Positions 1-6,031 of a DNA stretch of 23,399 nt are shown piece by piece; positions within the stretch are counted from its first letter, which is position 1; each line of letters opens with the position of its first letter. The notes below the pieces were generated by a model. The model was not told the DNA's origin, made no database searches, and saw only the letters and a program-made list of their open reading frames with translations. Made by a program: the position numbers and the translations under genes. This DNA comes from a virus. The stretch is taken from IMG/VR virus record IMGVR_UViG_3300021579_000042, positions 1 to 23,399 of that record; one strand, 5' to 3'.

Positions 1-177
1 AGAGATATTCTCTTTGACGAAATGGCACTACTTAGACATGGAAAGATAGACGTTAAAAGAGCAAGAGCAACAGCAAATTTAGCAAAACAAATAATTGAGT
101 CAATAAGAGTGCAGGTTCAGTTTCAAAGAGTGATTAAACAAACTAAAAAACAAGTTAGTCTAATAGGTGGTAAATGA
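1..177 (+). CDS. 3' end of a small phage protein (partial)
   Basis: The reading frame is open from the first base and stops at 175-177, giving the last 58 residues of a protein whose start lies outside the window. The visible part is charged and helical, with a stretch reading LLRHGKIDVKRARATANLAK. This pattern (a short acidic lead, then a Lys/Arg/Ala-rich helix with an isoleucine-rich follow-up) is common in small uncharacterised phage proteins encoded in early or regulatory regions, but I cannot name a family with certainty. Its stop overlaps the next start in an ATGA arrangement, so the two genes are probably translationally coupled. Function unknown. Confidence 0.7.
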   Translation, partial: RDILFDEMALLRHGKIDVKRARATANLAKQIIESIRVQVQFQRVIKQTKKQVSLIGGK

Positions 178-431
178 TTTGCCCTATATGCGAGAGAAAC
201 GAACTTGATTCTGTTAAAAGCGAAAGATGGGCATATAACGATTTATGCGCCTTCTGTGTGGAAAAACGCCAAAGAATAGTCCACAGGGACAGGGGTGTTG
301 CAGTATTAAACTCTATTTATAAACCAGAAAGAGCGTTAGATTTAGAGCTTTTGGTTTTGGATTGTTTAGCGGGAAAAATAGGAAGTATGAGCAGGGTAAA
401 AAATAAATTAGGTAACATCAAAGCAGAATAA
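174..431 (+). CDS. Small CxxC zinc-ribbon-like protein, function unknown
   Basis: This 85-residue protein begins with two CxxC knuckles, Cys3-Pro-Ile-Cys6 and Cys25-Ala-Phe-Cys28, separated by 18 residues. That spacing suits a single structural zinc site (zinc ribbon). The rest is basic and helical with no membrane segment. Its start overlaps the stop of the preceding gene by four bases (ATGA), which supports the start and indicates coupling. Small zinc-ribbon proteins of this kind are frequent in phage early regions and often bind DNA or a host protein, but nothing in the sequence identifies a partner. The C-terminal half (LLVLDCLAGKIGSMSRVKNK) could be a second helical module. Confidence 0.7.
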   Translation: MICPICERNELDSVKSERWAYNDLCAFCVEKRQRIVHRDRGVAVLNSIYKPERALDLELLVLDCLAGKIGSMSRVKNKLGNIKAE

Positions 432-455
432 TCTGTTTTAAAAAGGGGAGACAAA

Positions 456-736
456 ATGAAAAATGCAGATCAAATGATAATTGCAAAAACCTAGAATGGG
501 TTACACCTTATGAGAATTATATACACAGTAGACCAAATGGAGAGGTTCCAGTTCATCAATACACAATGGATGGACGATTTATCAGATCATATAAAAGCGC
601 AAACGAGGCCTCTCGCATTTCCGGTGCCAGATCGGGCGCAATCAGGAATTGCGTAAAAAATAGAACAAAGTCGGCAGGCGGATTTAGATGGATTAAAAAA
701 GAATTACAACCGCCAAAACCCAAATTGAATGGATAA
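456..736 (+). pseudogene. Truncated and frameshifted HNH/NUMOD homing endonuclease remnant
   Basis: A strong ribosome site (AAAAGGGGAG, 441-450) precedes an ATG at 456, but that frame stops after 12 codons at 492-494. In the frame one base back, the sequence from about 473 to 736 reads NDNCKNLEWVTPYEN, the characteristic end of an HNH homing-endonuclease domain, followed from about 530 by a NUMOD1-like DNA-binding module (QYTMDGRFIRSYKSANEASR, then FRWIKKE). The catalytic N-terminal part of the HNH domain is missing. I read this as a decayed homing endonuclease left after a deletion that joined a start region to the tail of the gene out of frame. It occupies what would otherwise be a 315-base gap. 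A 57-codon in-frame piece from the ATG at 566 has no ribosome site. A related module is intact in the gene at 8761-9324. Confidence 0.7.
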
Positions 737-746
737 AAAGCGAATT

Positions 747-1196
747 TTAGGCCCGCACCTGAAAATGAAAATGAGGAAACGCATTCTCATTAAGCTTAGC
801 GTACTCAATCCCCCGTGTCGGCAAAATACAAGACCCCTGATTATGCTCGTAGATCACCGCACGAGGCACCAAGTGCCCATCCATGGACTTATATGCCCCA
901 ATCTTTGAGGCAAATTCTTTGTTGCAATCGATCAGTAGGCTATCAATATCGTCTACAGTGAACCCCTTAGAACTGGTATCAAAGGCGCGCTTTTCGGCAT
1001 GAATATCTGTCTCGGAAACACCGACTATTTTGGGACGAATTATTGAGGTGAAGGTTAAAGGTAGTTTATATTTGGTGCAGAATTCTAGGTAAAACTGAGC
1101 AAGAAGTAATAGGTTTGGGTGAACTATATCCCAGTCGTTAATATCGATGCCGGGCTTGTGGTTACATTTTTTAAGCGTCTCTATAATTTCAGACAA
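747..1196 (-). CDS. Peptidase M15-like endolysin (D-Ala-D-Ala or L-Ala-D-Glu peptidase type)
   Basis: The 149-residue protein has the layout of a zinc peptidase of family M15, which cuts peptide cross-links of peptidoglycan. Ser61, His66 and Asp73 lie in a SxxxxH(x6)D arrangement close to the family's SxHxxGxAxD motif, and the C-terminus reads PHFHFQV (His142, His144), the usual second histidine zinc ligand. The expected glycine in the first motif is absent. The start is a TTG at 1194-1196; AGGAG lies at the proper distance upstream (1202-1206 on the opposite strand), so the TTG is credible. It has no signal peptide and would need a holin to reach the wall. It is the last gene of the leftward lysis cassette and runs convergently into the homing-endonuclease remnant. 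Confidence 0.75.
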   Translation of the reverse strand: MSEIIETLKKCNHKPGIDINDWDIVHPNLLLLAQFYLEFCTKYKLPLTFTSIIRPKIVGVSETDIHAEKRAFDTSSKGFTVDDIDSLLIDCNKEFASKIGAYKSMDGHLVPRAVIYEHNQGSCILPTRGIEYAKLNENAFPHFHFQVRA

Positions 1197-1204
1197 CTAA
1201 ACTC

Positions 1205-1528
1205 CTATGGGAAAACGTATTTTGTGGGCCCTAAAATCATGTCGGCATTTCTCATAAACGCCCAGTCTTCAGGATTGTTGGCGTCTAATACTCTTTGCTT
1301 AACCTCGACAGCGCAAGAGCCGTCCTTGTGTTCTTTTTCACAAAACGGTGAACAAAATTTAGCAAGCTTTACAGTCTCGTTAGGGATTTGAGCATCCAGG
1401 CACGGCCAGTAAACCCTTTCTTGTGGTTTTCTTTCTTCGTTAGTTGTCCAATCGGGTGGACGTTTAGACCCCATTGCACAAGCACCCAAAGAAGAAAATA
1501 TCAAAATAAAACTAATTAGATTTTTCAT
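1205..1528 (-). CDS. Small lipoprotein of the lysis cassette (possible Rz1-like outer spanin)
   Basis: The 107-residue product starts with a positively charged and hydrophobic segment ending in Leu14-Gly15-Ala16-Cys17, a textbook lipobox, so it is expected to be lipid-modified and moved to the outer membrane. The mature part holds four further cysteines (for example the pair in FCSPFC), suggesting disulfides in the periplasm. It overlaps the end of the upstream gene by 17 bases and ends nine bases before the endolysin start. A lipoprotein placed next to an endolysin invites the reading of outer-membrane spanin (Rz1-like), but it is longer than most and not proline-rich, so that role is inference only. 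Confidence 0.65.
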   Translation of the reverse strand: MKNLISFILIFSSLGACAMGSKRPPDWTTNEERKPQERVYWPCLDAQIPNETVKLAKFCSPFCEKEHKDGSCAVEVKQRVLDANNPEDWAFMRNADMILGPTKYVFP

Positions 1529-1757
1529 TTTTTGCCACTATCTCTTTTGCAAGTGTCGTCATATATGTTTCGACGTTCTCTTTAAGCTTTAAAAGTTTGT
1601 CGGCGTTAAATCGGGGGTCACTTCTTGAAATAGTTCTCATTGAATTATATTCGCCTTGAAGCTCATACAATGTTTTCCTGACCCTTTCAGGATAGTCAGG
1701 AGTTTTATCCAAAACCTTTGATGCCACAACAAGAAGTGAACCGATTAATTCTATCAT
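1512..1757 (-). CDS. Small helical lysis-cassette protein (possible inner spanin partner)
   Basis: This 81-residue protein has a short hydrophobic N-terminus (MIELIGSLLVVASKVL) followed by a long charged, probably helical segment that ends in lysine-rich residues. A signal-anchor plus periplasmic helix is the plan of an inner-membrane spanin (Rz), and it overlaps the following lipoprotein gene by 17 bases, as Rz and Rz1 genes often overlap. The hydrophobic part is short for a transmembrane segment, so the assignment is weak. Its ATG follows directly on the TAA of the preceding gene, which argues for translational coupling within the cassette. Confidence 0.55.
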   Translation of the reverse strand: MIELIGSLLVVASKVLDKTPDYPERVRKTLYELQGEYNSMRTISRSDPRFNADKLLKLKENVETYMTTLAKEIVAKNEKSN

Positions 1758-2033
1758 TTATGCCTTTTTAACAAGTGCGCCAACAATTTTAGACGCCTCA
1801 ATTAAGAATGCATTTAAAAATTGCTCAGGGTCTTGTTTAAATTCCGGCCCTAATTGAGAAAAATCAGCAACCGCGGCGGGTAGTTTTGTTACTAGTGCCA
1901 AAACAACCACTGGTAAATCAGACCCCGGTTGAAAACCGTCATCAAGTGCTTTTTTTGTTTCAACCACAAGTGAAGATAAAAGAGACGCTACTTCGTGTGC
2001 TGCTTTTGATACTGGTACTTGTACAGGTTCCAT
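1758..2033 (-). CDS. Small lysis-cassette protein, function unknown
   Basis: A 91-residue product with two moderately hydrophobic stretches (around LPVVVLALVTKLPAAVADF and near FLIEASKIVGALVKK) and no clear signal peptide. AAGGAT (2038-2043 on the opposite strand) is a good ribosome site for the ATG at 2031-2033. It lies between two micro-ORFs with membrane segments and the probable spanin and endolysin genes, so a role in lysis (for example a holin or a holin regulator) is possible by position. I do not recognise the family, and the hydrophobic stretches are weaker than in typical holins. Confidence 0.6.
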   Translation of the reverse strand: MEPVQVPVSKAAHEVASLLSSLVVETKKALDDGFQPGSDLPVVVLALVTKLPAAVADFSQLGPEFKQDPEQFLNAFLIEASKIVGALVKKA

Positions 2034-2035
2034 AA

Positions 2036-2164
2036 TTATCCTTTTTTATTTTTTTCAATGACGTTAGTGCATTGATTGATTCTTTTTATAAAACGGTAGT
2101 CCTTATAAGATGCGACGAAAAGAATAACTAACAAAATAATTAGTCCTAAATCACCAACTATCAT
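2036..2164 (-). CDS. 42-residue single-pass membrane protein (holin-like micro-ORF)
   Basis: The frame starts at ATG 2162-2164 and ends at TAA 2036-2038. The product begins MIVGDLGLIILLVILFVASY, a clean transmembrane helix, followed by a basic tail (KDYRFIKR). Its start overlaps the stop of the upstream 44-codon frame in an ATGA arrangement, and its stop lies two bases before the start of the next gene, so three consecutive frames are tightly linked. One transmembrane helix with a basic cytoplasmic tail fits a small holin, antiholin or pinholin-type protein, but this is inferred from position and shape. Confidence 0.6.
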   Translation of the reverse strand: MIVGDLGLIILLVILFVASYKDYRFIKRINQCTNVIEKNKKG

Positions 2165-2295
2165 TCTGTCATTCCATGGTTTTTTTCTATAAGAGTTATA
2201 ATCCGATCAAGGCGTTTATCTGTTCTGGTCATAAACCAAACACACATGAAAATCGGAAAACCAACCTCTTTAAGAATTTTTATTGCTTCATCCAT
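2161..2295 (-). CDS. 44-residue YvrJ-like membrane protein
   Basis: The frame runs from ATG 2293-2295 to TGA 2161-2163 and encodes a 44-residue protein starting MDEAIKILKEVGFPIFMCVW and continuing with a basic-acidic helix (RTDKRLDRIITLIEK). The VGFPI segment inside a short membrane helix followed by a charged helix resembles the YvrJ family of tiny membrane proteins, which often lie next to phage holin and lysis genes. There is no obvious ribosome site upstream, which weakens the call. It is the first gene of the leftward cassette and diverges from the gene at 2410 across the promoter-like repeat. Confidence 0.6.
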   Translation of the reverse strand: MDEAIKILKEVGFPIFMCVWFMTRTDKRLDRIITLIEKNHGMTE

Positions 2296-2334
2296 GAAAT
2301 AATTTTTTCATTTTGTTGCAATGTTTAATAAATA

Positions 2335-2383
2335 ATTCACCTAAACGAATTCTTTAGGGATTAAATTTTTTTGGCATGACAAT
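2335..2383 (+). promoter_or_regulatory. Promoter/operator-like repeat, copy 1
   Basis: The 17 bases attcacctaaacgaatt (2335-2351) recur exactly at 10178, and the similarity continues through ttta and gggattaa. This copy contains a perfect inverted repeat, CCTAAA (2340-2345) and TTTAGG (2353-2358), with seven bases between. Downstream, GACAAT (2378-2383) sits where copy 2 has TATAGT, 17 bases after the shared GGGAT. It lies between divergent cassettes (leftward lysis genes and the rightward block from 2410). I infer a phage promoter with an operator for a dimeric regulator or a phage-specific polymerase or sigma signal. Confidence 0.55.
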
Positions 2384-2409
2384 CATTTTAAAATTCTAAA
2401 AAGGTTCAA

Positions 2410-2754
2410 ATGAAAAAATACTTTCTTTTATTATCTATACTCTTTTTGTCGTTTAATTCTTTTGCAATAATTAGCAATACGTTAACGACAATGACCGCCA
2501 CAACCACAAGCACCCTTGCCTTGGCGGCGGATACTCAAAGAAAATATTTAATTATTCAAAATAGAGGCGCTTCGGGAAGTGCTACGGTTTATGTAAAGTT
2601 TGGAAGTGCCCACACAGGCACAGAAGGAATAGAGATTGTCCCAGGCGGTAACTATGAACCCTATTGGGCACCCTACAATTCAGTTTATATTGAGTCATCT
2701 ACCAGCACACAACAAGTGCAAATATATAGCGGAACGGGTGACAGGACTCCTTAA
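2410..2754 (+). CDS. Small exported beta-rich protein, probable virion or fibre component
   Basis: The 114-residue protein starts with a type I signal peptide (MKKYFLLLSILFLSFNSFA, cleavage expected after Ala19). The mature part is rich in Thr, Ser and short beta-type stretches (TTMTATTTSTLALAADTQRK, VYVKFGSAHTG, VYIESSTSTQQVQIYSGTG). This matches small beta-sandwich phage decoration or fibre-knob proteins, which commonly read as a surface-supplied coordinate protein, but phage proteins of this kind usually have no signal peptide. AAGG at 2401-2404 is the ribosome site. Two bases separate it from the small terminase gene. It contains no cysteine. Function is inferred from composition only. 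Confidence 0.65.
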   Translation: MKKYFLLLSILFLSFNSFAIISNTLTTMTATTTSTLALAADTQRKYLIIQNRGASGSATVYVKFGSAHTGTEGIEIVPGGNYEPYWAPYNSVYIESSTSTQQVQIYSGTGDRTP

Positions 2755-2756
2755 TT

Positions 2757-3161
2757 ATGACCGAAATAAGCGAATACCGACCTGAATACTGTGAATTATT
2801 AATAAAACATATGAAAAATGGTTTTACCTTTAACTCATTTGGCGCTGCTATTAAGGTGCCGATGAGTGAAGTTGATAGGTGGGAACAACTTTACCCAGAA
2901 TGGGCACGATATAAAGACATTGCCCAATCTTGCTTGCTCTATCATGACGAAGAATTGCTAAAAAATGGAACCACTGGCGAGCTAGAAAAATTTAAAGCAT
3001 CATCACATATCTTTAAAATGACCGCCGTTCACGGTTGGAAAACGAATTTTGAAATAGCCCACAAGGGCGAATCGATTGAGCAATACATAAAAAGAATTAA
3101 AGACGCTTCTGTAATTGATATTCCAAGAAATGAAATCTCAAAAAATCCAGAGGTTTTATAG
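2757..3161 (+). CDS. terS: Terminase small subunit
   Basis: The 134-residue protein opens with YRPEYCELLIKHMKNGFTF, followed by FGAAIKVPMSEVDRW and LYPEWARYKDIAQ. That is the helix-turn-helix pattern typical of phage small terminase subunits, in which the first domain (about residues 8-60) recognises the packaging site on DNA and the rest forms the ring that hands DNA to the large subunit. The length fits the family. It has no signal peptide, unlike its two neighbours. It lies almost 4 kb before the large-subunit gene (7121-8761), with fibre and cargo genes between them; adjacent placement is more usual. Confidence 0.75.
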   Translation: MTEISEYRPEYCELLIKHMKNGFTFNSFGAAIKVPMSEVDRWEQLYPEWARYKDIAQSCLLYHDEELLKNGTTGELEKFKASSHIFKMTAVHGWKTNFEIAHKGESIEQYIKRIKDASVIDIPRNEISKNPEVL

Positions 3162-3195
3162 TTTGGACGCTATCAATCGAGGCAAAGAGGTTTAA

Positions 3196-4152
3196 TTGAA
3201 AAAAATATTATTTCTACTTTTTGTTATTTCTTTTCAGGCGAATGCATATCTCTCAAGTAGTGGGGGCGGTGGAGGGTCTGGAACAGTTACAAGCGTTTCG
3301 GTGACAACCGCTAACGGTGTTTCTGGGTCGGTTGCCACAGCAACAAGTACGCCAGCAATAACCCTGACACTTGGTGCGATTACTCCAACAAGTGTTACCG
3401 CCACAGGTGAATTATTTTCTAAGTCTACTTTAAAGTTAACCACTGGCCCCGTGGGGGTTTCGGGCGACACAAATCTTTGGCTAGGAAGGAATAGTGGAAC
3501 AACCGCAACAAGTGGAACCTATAATATTGCTATCGGCGATACGGCCATGGGGCAATGTACGACATGTCTTCAAAACGTTGCCATTGGGTTTGAAAGTCTT
3601 TTAGGGCTAACGACCCTTGCCTCTGAAAACGTGGCGGTAGGGCATACGGCAGGACGGTCAAATACCTCTGGCGTTTCAAATGTTTATATGGGAAAAAACA
3701 CCGGGTATCAAAATAGTACGGGCGACCATAACACCGCAATTGGGACTAGTGCCCTTTTTAACAATACGTCTTCAAACAATACGGCAATTGGTTACAATGC
3801 AGGGATAACAAACGCTGGCCAATCGGGTAGTGTATTCTTGGGATATCTTGCAGGATTCAATTCTTCACAGAGCAATATCTTATTTATTGGAAACAATTCC
3901 TCTGGGGCAGGCTCTAAATTAATTACGGGTGATTTTGCTAACACCAAGGTCGGAATAAATATCGATCCGGCATCTATCCCCACCTCTGCCGCACTTATGG
4001 TTAACTCCACCACTGGCGCTTTTATGCCACCAAAAATGACCACCACCCAAAGGGATGCACTAACCCCGGTTTCGGGAATGGTTATTTTTAATATCACAAC
4101 AAATAAACTGAATGTTTATACCACTGCTTGGGAACAGGTAACATCGATTTAG
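3196..4152 (+). CDS. Exported fibre protein with YadA-head-like repeats, paralogue 1
   Basis: The start is a TTG at 3196 with AAGAGG upstream (3185-3190). The first 17 residues form a signal peptide ending QANA. A glycine run (24-28) leads into GTVTSVSVTTANGVSG, a motif seen in many phage tail fibres. From about residue 110 to 235 there are eight units ending in IAIG, VAIG, VAVG, VYMG, TAIG, TAIG, VFLG and LFIG at 16-18-residue spacing, as in the trimeric YadA head fold. The C-terminal part (PPKMTTTQRDAL, then GMVIFNITTNKLNVY) is a common fibre tip element. A CxxC (121, 124) lies in the repeats. It probably forms a trimeric fibre. The signal peptide sets it apart from ordinary tail fibres and resembles secreted trimeric fibre adhesins of Bdellovibrio; no membrane anchor is visible. 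Confidence 0.75.
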   Translation: MKKILFLLFVISFQANAYLSSSGGGGGSGTVTSVSVTTANGVSGSVATATSTPAITLTLGAITPTSVTATGELFSKSTLKLTTGPVGVSGDTNLWLGRNSGTTATSGTYNIAIGDTAMGQCTTCLQNVAIGFESLLGLTTLASENVAVGHTAGRSNTSGVSNVYMGKNTGYQNSTGDHNTAIGTSALFNNTSSNNTAIGYNAGITNAGQSGSVFLGYLAGFNSSQSNILFIGNNSSGAGSKLITGDFANTKVGINIDPASIPTSAALMVNSTTGAFMPPKMTTTQRDALTPVSGMVIFNITTNKLNVYTTAWEQVTSI

Positions 4153-4167
4153 GACGGTGCAACTATA

Positions 4168-5040
4168 ATGAGATTTCTATTATTTTTTTTGTTATCGTTT
4201 AACTGCCATTCAAAACTAAGTGACACTACTGTGCCGTCTTCGCTTGGCGCTACCACCTTTGATACCGATATCTATCTCGGGAAAAGACAAGGATTAAGGA
4301 ATACCTACCTTGGACTAGACGCTGGGTTAGACACCCAATCGGCGGCAACAAGCAATATAGGAATAGGTTACGAAGGGCTAAAGAGAATCACCACCGGCGG
4401 TTCAAATATCGGCATTGGTTATCGAGCAACCGTTCACACAACTACAAGCAGCAACAACATTGGAATAGGCACAGACGCTCTAGGTTTAAATGTGAGCGGT
4501 TCAAACAACGTCGGCACTGGTGTCGGCGCTGGCTACCAGTTAACAACCGATAATAATACTGCCATTGGGTCAAGTGCCTTGTTTAACGCCACAAGTGGAA
4601 ACGGCAACAATACTGCCATTGGAAAGTACGCCTCTATCTTAAACACCACTGGCGCTTATAACACCTCATTGGGCGTCGAGAGCGCCTACTCAAATCAAGC
4701 CGGGTCATCAAACGTTAGCATTGGTTATCAGGCAGGCTATAATAGCACCGCCTCAAGTGTCCTTTATATTGGAAACGCTTCAAGCGGAGTGGGGTCAAAG
4801 CAAATCACTGGTAACTTTGCCACTGGGCAAGTTGGCGTCAACATCGACCCCGGTTCAATAAACCCCGCCGCTATTTTACAGGTTAACTCAAATTCAATGG
4901 GTGTTCTTTTGCCCAGGGGAACCACAGCGCAAAAAAATGCGATTACAAATCCGCCTGAAGGTTTAGAGTTTTACGACACTACTTTACACAAAAAATGCGT
5001 GTTTACTGGGTCGGTTTGGGAAGTAATAACATCGGGCTGA
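4168..5040 (+). CDS. Exported fibre protein with YadA-head-like repeats, paralogue 2
   Basis: The 290-residue protein starts with a hydrophobic signal sequence (MRFLLFFLLSFNCHS) and continues with about ten units carrying IGIG, TAIG, TSLG, VSIG or LYIG in the same spacing as its upstream neighbour. Both proteins share a conserved stretch near the C-terminus: GSKLITGDFANTKVGINIDP in the first and GSKQITGNFATGQVGVNIDP here, and both end in a TT(A)QR/KxA..P..G fibre-tip element. They are tandem paralogues, but this one lacks the glycine run and the GTVTSVSV lead. The gene starts 15 bases after the first. The region FNCHSK is not a proper lipobox. It is likely to form a homotrimer or a heteromer with paralogue 1. 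Confidence 0.75.
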   Translation: MRFLLFFLLSFNCHSKLSDTTVPSSLGATTFDTDIYLGKRQGLRNTYLGLDAGLDTQSAATSNIGIGYEGLKRITTGGSNIGIGYRATVHTTTSSNNIGIGTDALGLNVSGSNNVGTGVGAGYQLTTDNNTAIGSSALFNATSGNGNNTAIGKYASILNTTGAYNTSLGVESAYSNQAGSSNVSIGYQAGYNSTASSVLYIGNASSGVGSKQITGNFATGQVGVNIDPGSINPAAILQVNSNSMGVLLPRGTTAQKNAITNPPEGLEFYDTTLHKKCVFTGSVWEVITSG

Positions 5041-5042
5041 TT

Positions 5043-5213
5043 ATGACCATTTTATTTATTTTTATAATATTGTTACTTATTTTCGGAATTGCTGCCTTGT
5101 TTTTTGGCGTTTTTAAAATTGCCATGCTTGGATTTGTTAGTTTTACCCTTGCGGTCGTTATTATTTTAATTTCAAAAAATAAATTCAAAAAGGAAAATAT
5201 AAATGAAAAATAA
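5043..5213 (+). CDS. Small two-helix membrane protein, function unknown
   Basis: A 56-residue product with two hydrophobic segments (TILFIFIILLLIFGIAALFF and MLGFVSFTLAVVIILIS) and a basic tail. The frame is open further upstream, to 4995, but a start there would overlap the fibre gene by 46 bases; the ATG at 5043 just behind the fibre stop is preferred. It ends 11 bases inside the next gene. Two-helix proteins of this size occur as holins and as small accessory membrane proteins. Its position between fibre genes and a lipoprotein glycosidase suggests an envelope role. No family recognised. Confidence 0.55.
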   Translation: MTILFIFIILLLIFGIAALFFGVFKIAMLGFVSFTLAVVIILISKNKFKKENINEK

Positions 5214-6009
5214 ACTTATCGTTTTACTATGTCTTATTATTGCATCTTGCGCACACAAAGAAGTTGATGGCCCAATAATTGTTTTACATGAAGACCCGGT
5301 TATTTTGCCCACGCCTGCACCTATCGAATCAGTAAAGTGGAAAATTCCGCCTGTAAATGCAAAATTTCAGATTATGGACGAGGACGACGGGGACTATGTT
5401 AAACAACTTAAACCCGACACAAAAGTCGTCAATGTCGAATTATTTGGCACAGACTTAAAAAGGAATCAGGCGCTAAAAGCAAAGGGCGTTTATCTTGTTT
5501 GTTATTACTCGCTGTCAAAAGAAAAAGACAGGCCCGACACCGACCAATATCCAAAAGACGCCGTTGGCGCCAAGATGTCAGGATGGGATGAGCTATGGCC
5601 TATTCTTGAAAAAGAGTCACTTCATTTATTTATGGATAAAAGAGATCAACTTGCAAAAGATATTGGTTGCGATGCCGTCGAGATCGACAACATGGACAAC
5701 AACAACAAGGGCGCAAAGTCAGTTGTTATGAACTCCTTAATTAGGCGAGCGAAAAGCGCCCATGAAAAAGGCTTAGGATTAATCGCCAAAAACACCGGGG
5801 AATATTCAAAAGAAATTTCTATTTATAGTGACGGCGTTTTTGTGGAAGAGTGTCGTGCTAAAAAAGAATGCGACAACTATCTTCCATGGCAAGGAAAGTT
5901 TGCGGGCTTTGTCGAGTATTCTAAATCGGATGCGAAATGTTTGCCGTGGGGACAAGTGCAATATCATGCTCATGGTTATTTCACTGCCGATTATGGTGCA
6001 TGTAAGTAA
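5203..6009 (+). CDS. Lipoprotein glycoside hydrolase, GH114-like (endo-alpha-1,4-polygalactosaminidase type)
   Basis: The protein begins with a lipoprotein signal, Ile13-Ala14-Ser15-Cys16, so it should be lipid-anchored in the envelope. The remainder matches the GH114 TIM-barrel plan: a KWKIPPVNAKFQIMD start (46-59), VYLVCYYS (96-103), CDAVEIDNMD (156-165) with the probable acidic active-site residues, LIAKN (193-197), and VEECRAKKEC followed by GFVEYS (214-240), which parallels the family's EeC...EY segment. GH114 enzymes hydrolyse alpha-1,4-linked galactosamine polymers such as those in fungal galactosaminogalactan and, in the related PelA domain, the Pel polysaccharide. The length (268) fits the family. 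Six cysteines remain in the mature part. A membrane-bound depolymerase inside a phage fibre block is unusual; possible roles are clearing extracellular polysaccharide for release or altering the host surface. Confidence 0.75.
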   Translation: MKNKLIVLLCLIIASCAHKEVDGPIIVLHEDPVILPTPAPIESVKWKIPPVNAKFQIMDEDDGDYVKQLKPDTKVVNVELFGTDLKRNQALKAKGVYLVCYYSLSKEKDRPDTDQYPKDAVGAKMSGWDELWPILEKESLHLFMDKRDQLAKDIGCDAVEIDNMDNNNKGAKSVVMNSLIRRAKSAHEKGLGLIAKNTGEYSKEISIYSDGVFVEECRAKKECDNYLPWQGKFAGFVEYSKSDAKCLPWGQVQYHAHGYFTADYGACK

Positions 6010-6031
6010 AATTTAAAAAAGGGGATAGTCT

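Noticed and set aside
473-494. Programmed -1 frameshift joining the 12-codon frame to the NUMOD frame
   Set aside because: The slip site (AAAAAC next to a TAG) is only partly suitable, and the catalytic part of the HNH domain would still be missing. Gene decay is simpler.
1119-1391. 90-codon forward frame across the endolysin and lipoprotein genes
   Set aside because: It is antisense to two genes with clear protein features (zinc ligands, lipobox) and has no ribosome site.
2370-2390. Sigma-54-type promoter reading of TTGGCATGACAATCA
   Set aside because: Only the first half fits the consensus, and the second copy of the repeat lacks it.
3234-4097. Reverse-strand frames opposite the first fibre gene
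   Set aside because: These are side effects of the repetitive Thr/Gly-coding sequence; the forward frame has a signal peptide and coherent repeats.
4995-5042. Upstream start of the small membrane protein inside the fibre gene
   Set aside because: It would add 16 residues overlapping the fibre coding end without a ribosome site; the ATG at 5043 gives a compact two-helix protein.
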